Positions 41,561 to 52,140 of a stretch of 64,000 nucleotides of DNA are shown here, one piece after another (position 1 is the first letter of the stretch; each line of letters begins with the position of its first letter). The position numbers and the translations under genes are program-made. Source of the DNA: Pseudo-nitzschia pungens. Its lineage: Eukaryota; Bacillariophyta; Bacillariophyceae; Bacillariales; Bacillariaceae. The notes under the pieces are model-generated. The model was given only the letters and a program-made list of their open reading frames with translations. It was not told where the DNA came from and made no database searches. Location: NCBI GenBank assembly GCA_037355855.1, contig CM074758.1, positions 8,033,001 to 8,097,000 on the forward strand. The letters run 5' to 3'.

Positions 41561-44500
41561 TCAACGAGTTTTTCGAGGACGATTATGTCCGCATGCTTCG
41601 CACTTCCTTTTTCCCAGACTGTTTTCCATTGTGCACCGATGGCACACCCAAACCTTCTTTTTCGATGGTAACGAGAGCTGCTTATGTGAATCATTTTCGA
41701 TGCTACCAACAGATAACACTTCCACGGGAGTCATGGTGCTTGAAATGTCACTGCTAGGAGATTCAATAATTTGAGCCTCTGGGGTTCCACCGTCACTACA
41801 TAGAGCTTTTTCCGAAGATTTATCAATCGGCTGTACTGAGGTTTTATCATTGATCACACGCATCGATTCATCACCATCATCAAGTTCAACAAACCCTTCT
41901 TGATCTTGGGCTCCCATGGCGTCATTCACGTCACGGAGATTTTTCGAATTGTCGCCTTCTTCGTTTTCATCATCTGAATTTTCCTGTAGCTCCTCTATAG
42001 CTTCAAGTTCTTTCATTGCTGCACGATCCTCTTCTTCCTGTTGGCGTTGCTGTATCTTCCCCCACGTAACTTCCAAACCGAACACGAAACTGACAGAATC
42101 GTAACCTCGCATTGCAGCGCGGAAGATGGGGTCATCGACAGTATCTGTCGTATGATGATGCGACCAAGATCGCATATTTTCTTCATCGGGCATACCAATT
42201 TGCTCCTGGTAGTCATCACCTCGCTCGTTTCTGAGATGATCGCAACTTTCCATCAAATCAGTTGAAACCTCTTCATCAGAAGCGTCTTCGGATCTTTCTA
42301 TGTCGGGCTTCATCGTCATCAAAACCGGGACGAGCTCTTGCCATTGCTCCACCCACCAACTATGTAGTCTTCCCGCGGAGTCAGCAATCGGATCATCTCC
42401 TGGCGACCAGACCTTCATGACATTCGTAAATATTCGATTCACGTCTTTCGATACATTCGAGACACTCTTGTAAGCCTGAATTCCTTTGCCACTTTGTTCT
42501 GGAGGAACGAGCAGACGTTTTTGAATGCTTCCGAGATCGATAGGCTGCTTGACCTTGTTCTCGTAGTGTTCTTTGGTCACGTTGTGGTCTTCTGGATTCA
42601 TAGGATTCAAAAAGAAGTGCGCATCTTCGTGTTCCGCCATTTTATTGACCAACTCGAGGCAAGCAGCAAGCTTCTTGGGAAGAACTTTTTTCTCCTTCAT
42701 CTCGGCATCATCGTGAATTATTTTACACCGCTCGCATTTGAGTTTGTCGTGTGTATCAGAAGGCGTATCAGATCTCAATTTGAAAAGATTGCGTAAGTCT
42801 TTCGAACTCAGGGCATTTACTTGTTCCTTATCGTCAACGACCGACTGTAACCCTTCCTTTGAGAGCTGGCGTTGAAAGATTTTTTCCTCCACCGTCCCGG
42901 TTGCGAGAAAGCGATACGTAAAACAGCGTTTTTTTTGCCCGTCACGCCAACACCGTGCAGCTGCTTGCTTATCAACGGCTGGGTTCCTGTATTTTTGTAA
43001 CGCAGTGAAAATTCAATCCAGATGGTGAGAGCAATTCTCAACGTCAAATAATAAGTGCCTTTGTTTTGGTGATCACTTACCAATCGGGGTCAAACAAGAC
43101 CAATCGATTTCCTCCGATGAGGTTCAACCCACATCCACCAGCTTTGCTTGAAAGAAGAAACGCGACTAGTGCACTGCTGGGATCATTGAATTCGTCTACC
43201 ATTTTTTGTCGCTTCTTCATTGTAACGCTCCCATCGAGACGGCAAAATCCCCAAGAGTTCTCTCGACACATTCGTCCTATCAAATCAAGTGTTTGTGTAT
43301 AGTTGGAGATAATTACGATTTTGTCACCACCATTCCCCGGTTTGCGCATCTCTTTCATCAACCGATACAAAACAAACATTTTCCCGCTCCACTCGGGATG
43401 AACCGGTCCTTGATTGCCACGGCCACCGCCCCCGCTAGAAAACGGTAAAAACTTGCTGATGCCATCGGCTCCTGGTGCTGCGAAATTGTTATCGTCTCCA
43501 TCGGTGTATTTGACTTGTTTCGCAGCGGCTCTGCGCCTACCATTTTGTTGCTGCTTTTGGCCGTGAGTTTCATCGTACTCAGCAACTAAACTGGGATGGT
43601 TACACAACTTCATAAGCATTTGAATCGATCCCAAACAATTCACTTGTTTTCCATCCATGACATGCTGCATGTCCTTGCTTGTAACCTTGGGCATAAAGCG
43701 AGTAAGAGAATAAGATCGATTGGTTTGCGTGAGTGGTGCACATTTCATGAATTCACAGTCTTTCTTGACTACTTGTAAGCATCCGTGGAGCCCGAAATGA
43801 ATCGTGGTAGAAGAATACTCACCAAATGTGAGTACATATTTTTCTGAATCTCCGTCAAGTTACAACAGACGACCTGCACTAATTTTGGTGGTAAGTGTTC
43901 TGCGTTTACTGTATTGATACGTCGCAAAATGAACTCATTGACGGTGGTACTCATTTCGTTTTGTATCTCCATCATACGCTGTTTTTGGCGCAGAGTTGCA
44001 TCTGGTTCGCGACCTCTCAGAATGGGAAACAGTATGTTTTTTCGGAATTCTTCTTGGGTGCCAAGCACCCCACTGTTAGTAAAGTCTGTCATTGCAAAGA
44101 ATTCTGACAGATCATTTTGCATCGGAGTTCCCGTCAGCAGAACGCGACGCTTTACGGGCAACGAATTGAGGGCTCTGCTCGTTTGATTTTCACTGTTCTT
44201 GAGCCGGTGGGCTTCGTCACAAACAAGCAAATCGCAACAATCCTTGTACTTGGTCAAACGACCTACGTGCGTTCTCAAACATTCATAGCTACAAATCAAT
44301 ATCTGGAATATCGAAGTCTTGGCGAATGTTTCCAGATCCTTTTCAATCTTTTTTCGATCCGCCTCGGCGAGGGCAAGAGTCTTGACCCCACCGGGACCCA
44401 GCCACTTTACAAATTCGTTGTCCCAGTTCTTGACTAGCGAGCAGGGACAGACTACGATGACACGCTTCGCGGTCGGTTTCTTGTCGGCCGTGATTCCCGT

Positions 44501-45628
44501 CTTGAGAAGCGTATAGATCAAGGTTACCGATTGGAGAGTCTTCCCGAGTCCCATGTCATCGGCAAGAATGCACCCATTCCCACCATAATCCTTCATCCCC
44601 ATGACACATTGATACATAAAATTCACACCTTCCCGTTGGTGCGGTCTCAACCATTTGGCAAGAATGGGAGGGACAAAGACATCTTGCTGGTTATATCGTT
44701 CTTTCGGAGCCGGCTTCAGGACCGTTACAGTTTCTTCCACTCCGTATTCGTCCGTATGGACCTCCGTCACCCTATGGAAGAGCATTATGACGGCAACCAG
44801 ATGATAGTGGTACACCCAGTGCAATTGCGATTGTACGAGAATAAGACGCAATAGCCGATGCATGAAAAGAACGGTGAAAAGGAATTGGTGCAAATTTTCT
44901 CAATTTTGTCAGAACGAAGTATCGTGTTGCGAGAGAGCGAGGTTCTTGGCCGAATAGGGAAACAAAACCGCGCGCGCGGGGGGGGGTTCCACTCACCTGC
45001 TTGGAGGTAAACCCTTGGTTTCTCCTCCTTGAAAAGGGCTGTTCCAAACCATCAATGGTTCAAACGGTCGGTCTTCTTCTTTCTCGTTATCGTCTTCGTC
45101 GTCCGAAGAATCATCGGTGTTGCCATCGTCCGGTCTTCGTGGGCGTTTGCCCAGGTAGTGGAGACCCTTCCCTGCACGGCTTAGCAAACGCTGCATGCCC
45201 CCCATGCTTCGCCTCGCTCCCAGAGACGACTTCCTGAGAAGCTCGTCCTCCTTCCCCTTGTAGGCACGTCGTCCGAGTTTGGGGCGCTGAAATGGTTTCA
45301 AGAGTCCCGCCGAACCCACCATGACATTCAACCCACACATTATGGGAGCTCGCTGGATGATACCACGTCGTTTCCCGAAGGTTGCCGCCGGAACAATTGG
45401 GCGAGGAAGAGAATGGGAAGATTCGTGGTTTGTGCAGGTGTTGATATTTCTGTTGCTATTGTTGACTCCGGTCACAGATAGAGGTCGGGCGATACTTCTC
45501 GCTCCGAGAGGGCGTTTTCTGGAAGAGAAAGATCCCGGTCCAAACCCACTGCCACTACTGCTGCCACCTATTCTTCGCCCATCGGGACCGAATGACGACA
45601 GAGTCTTGCGCCTTTTACCCTTCAACAT
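41561..45628 (-). CDS. RAD54: RAD54-type SNF2 ATPase with C-terminal bromodomain-like region and RanBP2 zinc finger
   Basis: Four exons: 45628-44997, 44771-43823, 43763-43081, 42986-41561, in phase throughout, giving 1229 residues. The short intron at 43764-43822 is the least certain. RAD54 remodels DNA with RAD51 in homologous recombination. SNF2 motifs: ILADDMGLGKTLQ (Walker A), LLVCDEAHRLKN (DEAH), VLLTGTPMQND, KIVIISNYTQTLDLIGRM, LLSSKAGGCGLNLIGGNRL and the joined WNPAVDKQAAARCWRDGQKK, where relatives have ...ARVWRDGQKK. The basic N terminus (MLKGKRRKTLSSFG) is RAD54-like. Beyond the ATPase, residues about 866-971 resemble a bromodomain (KVKQPIDLGSIQKRL, VSKDVNRIFTNVMKVWSPGD) and residues 1198-1229 form a RanBP2-type zinc finger (VWVCHRC, then KCEACGHNRP). 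An acidic coiled region lies between them. Typical RAD54 is about 750-900 residues and lacks both additions. Confidence 0.9.
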
Positions 45629-46815
45629 GGTCGCTTGGATGGATGTTTGTACGGAAAAATAATGACGGGGAAGATTGACAGAGTTTTCGATCGATATTCT
45701 GAAGGAATGAACTTCGGGCACCGACAAACTTGGGCTTCGTTGTCGGCTTCTTGCTCAGGATTGCACTCTCGAACAATAGCTTCGACGAATCGCTGTGATG
45801 GCGTTGCACCGCGATTGCAGGAAAGAAGAAACAGTCTCGGAAGATCGTTCCGACAGAGCACCGAAGGACTCGACTCCGCACGCTGGGAACCCCGTAAAAA
45901 ATAATTTTGACGCATTGTTTGACCGACACCTCGAATTATCCGTGATACTGTGATCCACGACTGTAGAGTTCTGTACCGTACTGTTTAAACGCAACAACTT
46001 GTGAGCGAAGAAGTAGCCTCACGTTGAACGTAAGACTGCTTTGAGTTTTTGTCTCGTGTTTGAAAATGGCGCGAAAAAGATCGAAGTCGAAAGTAGGAAC
46101 AAACAACGTAACTTACGAGTAACCTTTTTTAAGCCTTAGCTTAGTCGTCCAAGTAATTGCGTGCAGAGGAATATGAAATAATAATAGTAGAAAAGTATTT
46201 TCCGTTTCATTTCTGAATCTCAAACAGTAACCTTACGGCAGCAACCATGAACAATCGAAACAATGAATATGTGATAGTAATATCTGTCCAGATACATTAT
46301 TACAAGGTGATCACTTTATGTAAACCATTACGAATCATCGTTGATTGTGACCGATCCACTTGAGGCAAATTCTCTTTTAAAAAAAAGCGTATTAGTGTTG
46401 ATCCCTTGGAAGTAGTATGGCAATTCCAGTAGGGGGTTCAGATACATGATCCGTAGTATACTCGTTATCCGTAGTATACTCGTTTTCAAATCAATTCACT
46501 AAACACAATCTGGTCTGGAATTGTTTGCTGCAAATGGATAGTAGAGGTACAAACTGGACAAAGGATCTAACAGATACTTTTTCCGAGTGAAGCAGTACAA
46601 CACAGAGTGTCGAGCCTTGCCAAACTAGAGGAAATGTCTCGAAAACCCTGCTAATGAGTATTTCTATTCATCCCAGATTTAAATTTAATAAATTTAATCT
46701 ATACATACGTAGTAATTCGTAATAATGTTTTTTAAGTGAAAAGAAGGGTCACCGCAAACACGACGTAATATTGAATGCCCGATCCGCTACAATGGTCCTG
46801 TGATTCTATTCCGTT
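45629..46815. other. RAD54 upstream region and downstream flank of the next gene
   Basis: No gene was accepted. Short frames on both strands at 45635-45997 lack domain content. An ATG-rich GTAACTTACGAGTAACC motif occurs near 46106, and the region 46130-46800 is AT-rich. Confidence 0.55.
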
Positions 46816-47805
46816 CTATTCTTGTGTGGTGATTCCCTTTCCCCGATAATTCCTCCAAAGAACTGGCCTTCGCCGTCGCTTCGCATGTCCAATTTTAGGA
46901 CCTCTCACGGCGCTGTTTTCGTTCCTGGCGTCAGGCGTTGCTTTTAGCGATCGGCGTGTATGCTCTCCCACACTTGTAGCCAATGGAATTGTTTTGACGT
47001 CCAGGGCGGTTGAGATAATACCTCTCGCAGAAGAAACGTCCCCCTCCCCAATTATCCTTGCCATAATCCTAGCTGGTCTACTAGACTGCAGCGATCGACT
47101 GGACACGAAACGTTCCCGAAGTTCCGTGTCACGAATCTCCTTCTGAGCGGTCAGGATATTCTGAATGTGCTCTCTCCGGCGCTTCTTAAGCTTCGGAGCT
47201 ATGCCCCATTCCATTCCCCGAATGATCAGAGGAACTGATATGGTGGCTTGCTCTAAAAAGTCGCTAGAAGCCTGCGAGAAGGGCACCTCCATGCTCGTGC
47301 GATAGACAGCCGAAAACTGTGTCACTTCTTCAGCGTTTTGAAGGCGAAAGGCCTTAAGGACTCGATGGCATTCGGCTTGGGATCGAAGCCGGTCTTGTTT
47401 GGTGAACCAAAGGTGATGTTTCAACTCCCTCAATTCCGCTTGGGTGACATTAGATGCGTGATAGACCGTAGTCGAGGCGAGGTCTCCGAAATCGACTTTG
47501 TGGTTTCTTCGTCGTTTCTTCTTGCTTATTCGTCCGTTCCCACGGTGTGTTCCGCGGTCTGCTGAGAATCCTCTTTGGTCAAGGGTTTCTTCGTCGCTGC
47601 TGAAGTCTTCTGAATCGTCGGAACAGATGGAGCCGGGAGCAGAGAGTGGGAACGACACAGACTGCGAGGCCAATTCCTCTCTATATCTTTTCCTGTTGCT
47701 TACCGGGAGATTTTGAAACACTGCTGGTGTTTTCAGCGACACAGGTGCCGCAAGCGTTGCCTCGGCCTTCAGGCCCGAGTCGGTGTCGTTGAATAGATAG
47801 CCCAT
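46816..47805 (-). CDS. hypothetical basic protein
   Basis: 329 residues in one frame from ATG 47805. The N-terminal 105 residues are polar with an acidic Ser-rich run (ICSDDSEDFSSDEETLD) and a KKKRRRNHK basic patch that could direct it to the nucleus. Residues about 115-235 look like a folded helical core (AELRELKHHLWFTKQDRLRSQ, IIRGMEWGIAPKLKKRRREH, IQNILTAQKEIRD). The pattern RGMEW followed by RRREHIQNILTAQ is reminiscent of a family of diatom hypothetical proteins with an RG-(L/M)-E ... R-x3-V-L-x2-Q core; that comparison is from memory and unverified. The C terminus is very basic (GHAKRRRRPVLWRNYRGKG). Function unknown. Confidence 0.65.
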   Translation of the reverse strand: MGYLFNDTDSGLKAEATLAAPVSLKTPAVFQNLPVSNRKRYREELASQSVSFPLSAPGSICSDDSEDFSSDEETLDQRGFSADRGTHRGNGRISKKKRRRNHKVDFGDLASTTVYHASNVTQAELRELKHHLWFTKQDRLRSQAECHRVLKAFRLQNAEEVTQFSAVYRTSMEVPFSQASSDFLEQATISVPLIIRGMEWGIAPKLKKRRREHIQNILTAQKEIRDTELRERFVSSRSLQSSRPARIMARIIGEGDVSSARGIISTALDVKTIPLATSVGEHTRRSLKATPDARNENSAVRGPKIGHAKRRRRPVLWRNYRGKGITTQE

Positions 47806-48604
47806 AATCAGAGGTGAGAGTGTATCAGAAGTGCAGTATTATGGTTCTAATTCGTACAAAGTGCGAGAAGAGTTCTGTAGTGTTGTAGTGACTAGTGCTG
47901 AGTTGTGATGAGATTGTGTTGTGCCCCAGGTAGCTCCCCGGTGGTGTGAAATGTTACGGTGGCTCATGTGGTAAGGTTTACTTCAATTCAGAAGTTCTCA
48001 GATTACACATTCTAGATAGGTCATCGCTACATGAGCTTTGTTACCAAGAGATTACTACTATGCAGCAGTACTGTTTAGTAATTATCGGCATTGAAAATGG
48101 GTTTTGACCGTCTGGCGTGTCAAGGTGATACAACATCGTATACGAAACGAATAATCAGTCGTTTGAGTTCTTGTGCGACGGAAAACTCCGTCACGCAGAA
48201 AGCATTGTGTTCGTCGTCTGTCTTCTTTGCTTTGGTTCGCTGTCAGGTTTTCCCCTTTGGGTCCTCGTTTCGGTTTTTTAATTGAGTTCCGGTAATTTTT
48301 GAAAACCTTAGCCTCCCCGCCAATCATCGTCATTGTAATTTTTGCTTTTGTTGTACGAGTAACCTTACTAACGAGATGTACGAAGTAAGATCTTGACCTT
48401 ACCCCTTAATTCTATCGCTACAAGAACAACAGTGTCAATGTAACGCCACCTTCCTTATCATCTGACGCGCCGTACTCGTACTCATTATCCCCGCATCATC
48501 CAACCCCAGCAGAAGAACGTCCGTCCATCAACCTTACCGGGGATGGGTGCAGTAATTTCTTATTGGGAAGTTCGTTCTGGTAAGATTACTTACAAGCAAT
48601 TACT
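47806..48604. other. intergenic region
   Basis: No gene is seen; the longest frames are under 85 codons. GTAACCTTAC lies at 48359-48368 and related motifs at about 48405 and 48590, next to the TIR structure that starts at 48605. Confidence 0.55.
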
Positions 48605-48910
48605 GGACCTTCCGGAACTGTAAATATTTTCGCGCGAATCGCGCAATTTTTTGAGTCAAACTTGTCAACTCACATCCCCCTTTTGGAACACAATTTGGGG
48701 GGATAAACTCGCACATTTTTCTTTCACTTTTTTCGAGACCAAAAAGTGCAAGTTTTCACGGGACTAAAAAACACGTTCTTTTTCAACTCGCATTAAATGC
48801 GAGTTTGGTTCAACGGACAAAAAAAGTGCGAGTTTTCTTTGCAAAATTTTTTTTCGAGGGAGTCCATTTGCTAAGAGAGGCGCAATAAGAGAGGTCCTTA
48901 ATTAAAATTA

Positions 48911-49438
48911 TGCTTGCTGCCCCCCCCCTACGGTATACTTTGTATTATCGACGCGTTGCGGCTGCTTGCTGTCCCCCCCTGTATTATCGACGCGTTGCTG
49001 CTGCTTGCTGCTTGCTGCTTGCTGTCCCCCCCCCTGTATTATCGACGCGTTGCTGCTGCTTGCTGCCCCCCCCTGTATTATCAACGCGTTACTGCTGCTT
49101 GCTGTCCCCCCCCCTGTATTATCGACGCGTTGCTGCTTGCTGCTGCTTGCTGTCCCCCCCCCGTGTATTATCGACGCGTTGCTGCTGCTTGCTGTCCCTC
49201 CCCTGTATTATCGACGCGTTGCTGCTTGCTGCTGCTTGCTGTCCCCCCCCTGTATTATCGACGCGTTGCTGCTTGCTGCTGCTTGCTGCCCCCCCCCCGT
49301 ATTATCGGCGCGTTGCTGCTTGCTGTCCCCCCTGTATTATCGACGCGTTGCTGCTTGCTGCTGCTTGCTGTCCCCCCCCCTGTATTATCGACGCGTTGCT
49401 GCTTGCTGCTTGCTGTCCCCCCCCTGTGTTGTCGACGC
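48911..49438. repeat. C-rich minisatellite array 1 (about 11 units)
   Basis: Each unit reads TGTATTATCGACGCGTTGCT, then one to four GCTTGCT/GCTGCTTGCT blocks, then TGT(C)6-9. Unit length varies from about 36 to 50 bp through the GCTTGCT copy number and the C-tract length. Variants include TATCAACG and TATCGGCG. Array 2 at 51153-52140 uses the same unit. Confidence 0.95.
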
Positions 49439-49570
49439 AACGACGGAGTCGATTTGTTAATAGAGGCGCAACGATTTGCTAAGAGAGGCGCAACGACGCG
49501 GGAGTCAATTTGTTAATAGAGGCAAAACGACGGAGTCGAAAACGACGAGTTTTTGGTTGAAATTTTTGTT

Positions 49571-49707
49571 GAAAACACTCATTTTCCAAAGAAAACTCGC
49601 ATTTTTTAAAGAAAACTCGCATTTTTTAATGAAAACTCGCATTTTTTAATGAAAACTCGCATTTTTTTAATGAAAACTCGCATTTTTCTGCTGAAAACTC
49701 GCATTTA
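49571..49707. repeat. 20-bp tandem array GAAAACTCGCATTTTTTAAT
   Basis: Seven near-identical 20-21-bp units. The inverted form AAAATGCGAGTTTT recurs at 49741-49805, and related CTCGCATTAAATGCGAG palindromes lie left of the minisatellite near 48785-48830. Confidence 0.9.
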
Positions 49708-49908
49708 TTGCTGTATATACGTGTTTTTTTTTTAGAGCAAAAATGCGAGTTTTTTTTTACCATAAAAATCCGCACTTTTTTCGATCCCAAAAAATGCGAG
49801 TTTCTTTGGGGGAGATAATAAATTTAAGGGGATACCCTCAAAATGACTAACTGCAATACAAAATCGCGCGGTCTGCGCATCGAAAACTATCTTTGTTCCG
49901 GAAGGTCC

Positions 49909-50242
49909 TGGTAACCTTATTATAATTATTACGAAGTAAATTACTTCGAAGTAAATAAATAATAGAAGTAAATTACTGTGCTGGAAACGTGTGCTAGTAC
50001 GAAGTAAGTTAAGGTTACTCATTTTCTCCTACTTTCAATTACGTAGCGTAATTACGTTAAGGTTACTCTGTATTGTTGAGTACGTAGTAAGTTAATTATG
50101 TGTTGCATCATTACATCATTATCAATCGCAAGACTTACTTTCAAACCATGACCCCTGCTTTCAACTTCTTTTCATTGGGATTCCGTTCCGTACGGTAAGA
50201 TTTACCGGTGGGTCTGAAGAAGTGTTGAAGGTCGAACATCCT
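49909..50242. other. spacer between TIR elements A and B
   Basis: No gene. It is dense in ACGAAGTAA/TTACTTCGAAGTAA and GTTAAGGTTAC motifs. Confidence 0.6.
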
Positions 50243-50452
50243 GGAGCGGTCGGAAATAGAAAAACGTGCGCACCGCGCGACAGGTTAAGTTTTTTCAAAA
50301 TGATACATATGAACTTACCGTACATACTACATATATCAACGTGTGATTTACGTATTAATACGTAGAACGAGATAAGTAACGTTCATGAAAAAATCGCCAC
50401 GATTCAAATTTAAAAAAAAGGGGGAACCGGGAAACTAAAAATTGGGTTTTTT

Positions 50453-50600
50453 TTACGTAATTAATTAATTACGTACGTAATTAATTAATTACGTACGTAA
50501 TTAATTAATTACGTACGTAACTAATATTACGTACGATTGGATTTAATTACGTACGATTGGATTTAATTACGTACGATTGGATTTAATTACGCACGATTTC
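50453..50600. repeat. 20-bp tandem arrays TTACGTACGTAATTAATTAA and TTACGTACGATTGGATTTAA
   Basis: Three copies of the first unit (self-complementary) are followed by three of the second. The inverted counterpart lies at about 52463-52545. Confidence 0.92.
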
Positions 50601-50899
50601 ACAATTAAGCTCTTAAGTGGGTTATATCATAATTAAATAAGCTAGATAATAATATTAAAAAATGTACTCAAGCCTCTAGGCTATTACTATAGACGTATAA
50701 GGTATACGCGCCATTCAAAGTGCCGCTGATAGCCACTTATTCGGTATGTACGTACTAATATTAAATAGGTGAAGCAGCCAAATTAACGACACAGTAATAA
50801 TTTGAATAAGCCTTATATCAATTTAAACTTAAGCCTTGTATTAAAGCCTCAAAATTCCTTTAATTTGATGACAAGGACAATGTATACATGTATACGCTA

Positions 50900-50964
50900 C
50901 TAAAGAATTCCTACCGGTATCAGCTGTCCCTAGAACCGGGGGACAGCTGATAAGAATTTTGTAG
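50900..50964. mobile_element. 65-bp hairpin MITE relative inside element B
   Basis: It is flanked by TA (50898-50899, 50965-50966). It starts CTAAAGAATTCCTACCGGTA and ends ...GATAAGAATTTTGTAG, folding on itself around GGTATCAGCTGTCCC / GGGGGACAGCTGAT. The ends match the 98-bp TIR of the MITE at 28593-29097 (CAGCTG core, TTCC/GGAA, terminal CTAC/GTAG), so it looks like a deletion derivative of the same family. Confidence 0.7.
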
Positions 50965-51152
50965 TAAGGTTAATTAAGGTTACTTGCACTAGCGCCACTT
51001 TTTAAATGGCGCTGACAGCCACCCATTCGTACGTACGTACCGTCAATTCCTGCTTTAAATCTTACGGTACCGGTACCAGTAAAGGCGCCGTTTAAAGTGG
51101 CGCTGACAGCCACTTATTCGTACGGTACTCAGCTCTAGTGATTTAACGCGCA

Positions 51153-52140
51153 GCTGCTGCTTGCTGTCCCCCTGTATTATCGACGCGTTGCTGCTTGCTG
51201 CTTGCTGTCCCCTGTATTATCGACGCGTTGCTGCTGCTTGCTGTTCACCGTATTATCGACGCGTTGCTGCTTGCTGTCCCCTATATATCGACGCTTTGCT
51301 GCTCCGTGCTGTCCCCCCCTGCTGTATCGATTTTATCTTGGCTGCGCTAGGGTATCCCTTTACAGTACAAAAACAACGCGTCGGACCTAGCAAAACCCAG
51401 TACGTTATTCGCTGCTCGCTGCTGCTTGCTGTCCCCCCCTGTATTATCGACGCGTTGCTGCTGCCTGCTGCTTGCTGCTTGCTGTCCCCCCTGTATTATC
51501 AACGCGTTGCTGCTTGCTGTGTATCGACGCGTTGCTGCTTGCTGTCCCCCCTGGTGTATTATCGACGCGTTGCTGCTTGCTGTCCCCCCCTGTATTATCA
51601 ACGCGTTGCTGCTTGCTGTGTATCGACGTGTTGCTGCTTGCTGTCCCCCCCCCCTGTACTATCGACGCGTTGCTGCTTGCTCCCCTGTATTATCGACGCG
51701 TTGCTGCTTGCTGTCCCCCCCCTATGTATTATCGACGTGTTGCTGCTTGCTGTCCCCCCCCCCTGTACTATCGACGCGTTGCTGCTTGCTGTCCCCCCCT
51801 GTATTATCGACGCGTTGCTGCTTGCTGTCCCCCCCTGTATTATCGACGCGTTGCTGCTTGCTGTCCCCCCCCCCCTGTATTATCGACGCGTTGCTGCTTG
51901 CTCCCCTGTATTATCAACGCGTTGCTGCTTGCTGTCCCTTCCCCTGTATTATCGACGCGTTGCTGCTGCTCGCTGCTTGCTGACCCCCCTGTATTATCGA
52001 CGCGTTGCTGCTTGCTGTCCCCCCCCCTATCGACGCGTTGCTGCTTGCTCCCCTGTATTATCGACGCGTTGCTGCTTGCTGTCCCCCCCACTGTATTATC
52101 GACGCATTGGTTGCTGCTTGCTGGATGCTGTCCCCCCTGT
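51153..52140. repeat. C-rich minisatellite array 2 (about 24 units)
   Basis: The same unit as array 1: TGTATTATCGACGCGTTGCT, GCTTGCTGT, (C)4-10. Several units are shortened to TGTATCGACGCGTTGCTGC, and others read TGTACTATCG or TATCAACG. About 100 bp of unrelated sequence near 51330-51415 interrupts the array. Long open frames across it are a consequence of the stop-free unit. Confidence 0.95.

Larger units (their letters stand above)
48605..49908. mobile_element. TIR-bounded repeat element A carrying a C-rich minisatellite
   Basis: The ends are inverted repeats: GGACCTTCCGGAAC at 48605-48618 and its complement at 49895-49908, followed inward on both sides by GCGCGN-rich and AAAACTCGCATTTTTT-type stretches in opposite orientation. 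The middle holds a 36-50-bp minisatellite (48911-49438), repeated GAGGCGCAACGA pieces, and a 20-bp tandem array (49571-49707). No transposase is seen; the long frames across the minisatellite are by-products of a stop-free repeat. No target duplication was found, so mobility is inferred from the inverted ends only. Confidence 0.6.

Noticed and set aside
48910..49516. Three overlapping long open frames (164-200 codons) rich in Cys, Leu and Pro
   Set aside because: They are translations of the stop-free minisatellite in all three frames; no start context, no non-repeat sequence, no protein family.
48911..52140. CRISPR array
   Set aside because: Units are directly adjacent variants of one sequence with no unique spacers, no cas genes, and the genome is eukaryotic.
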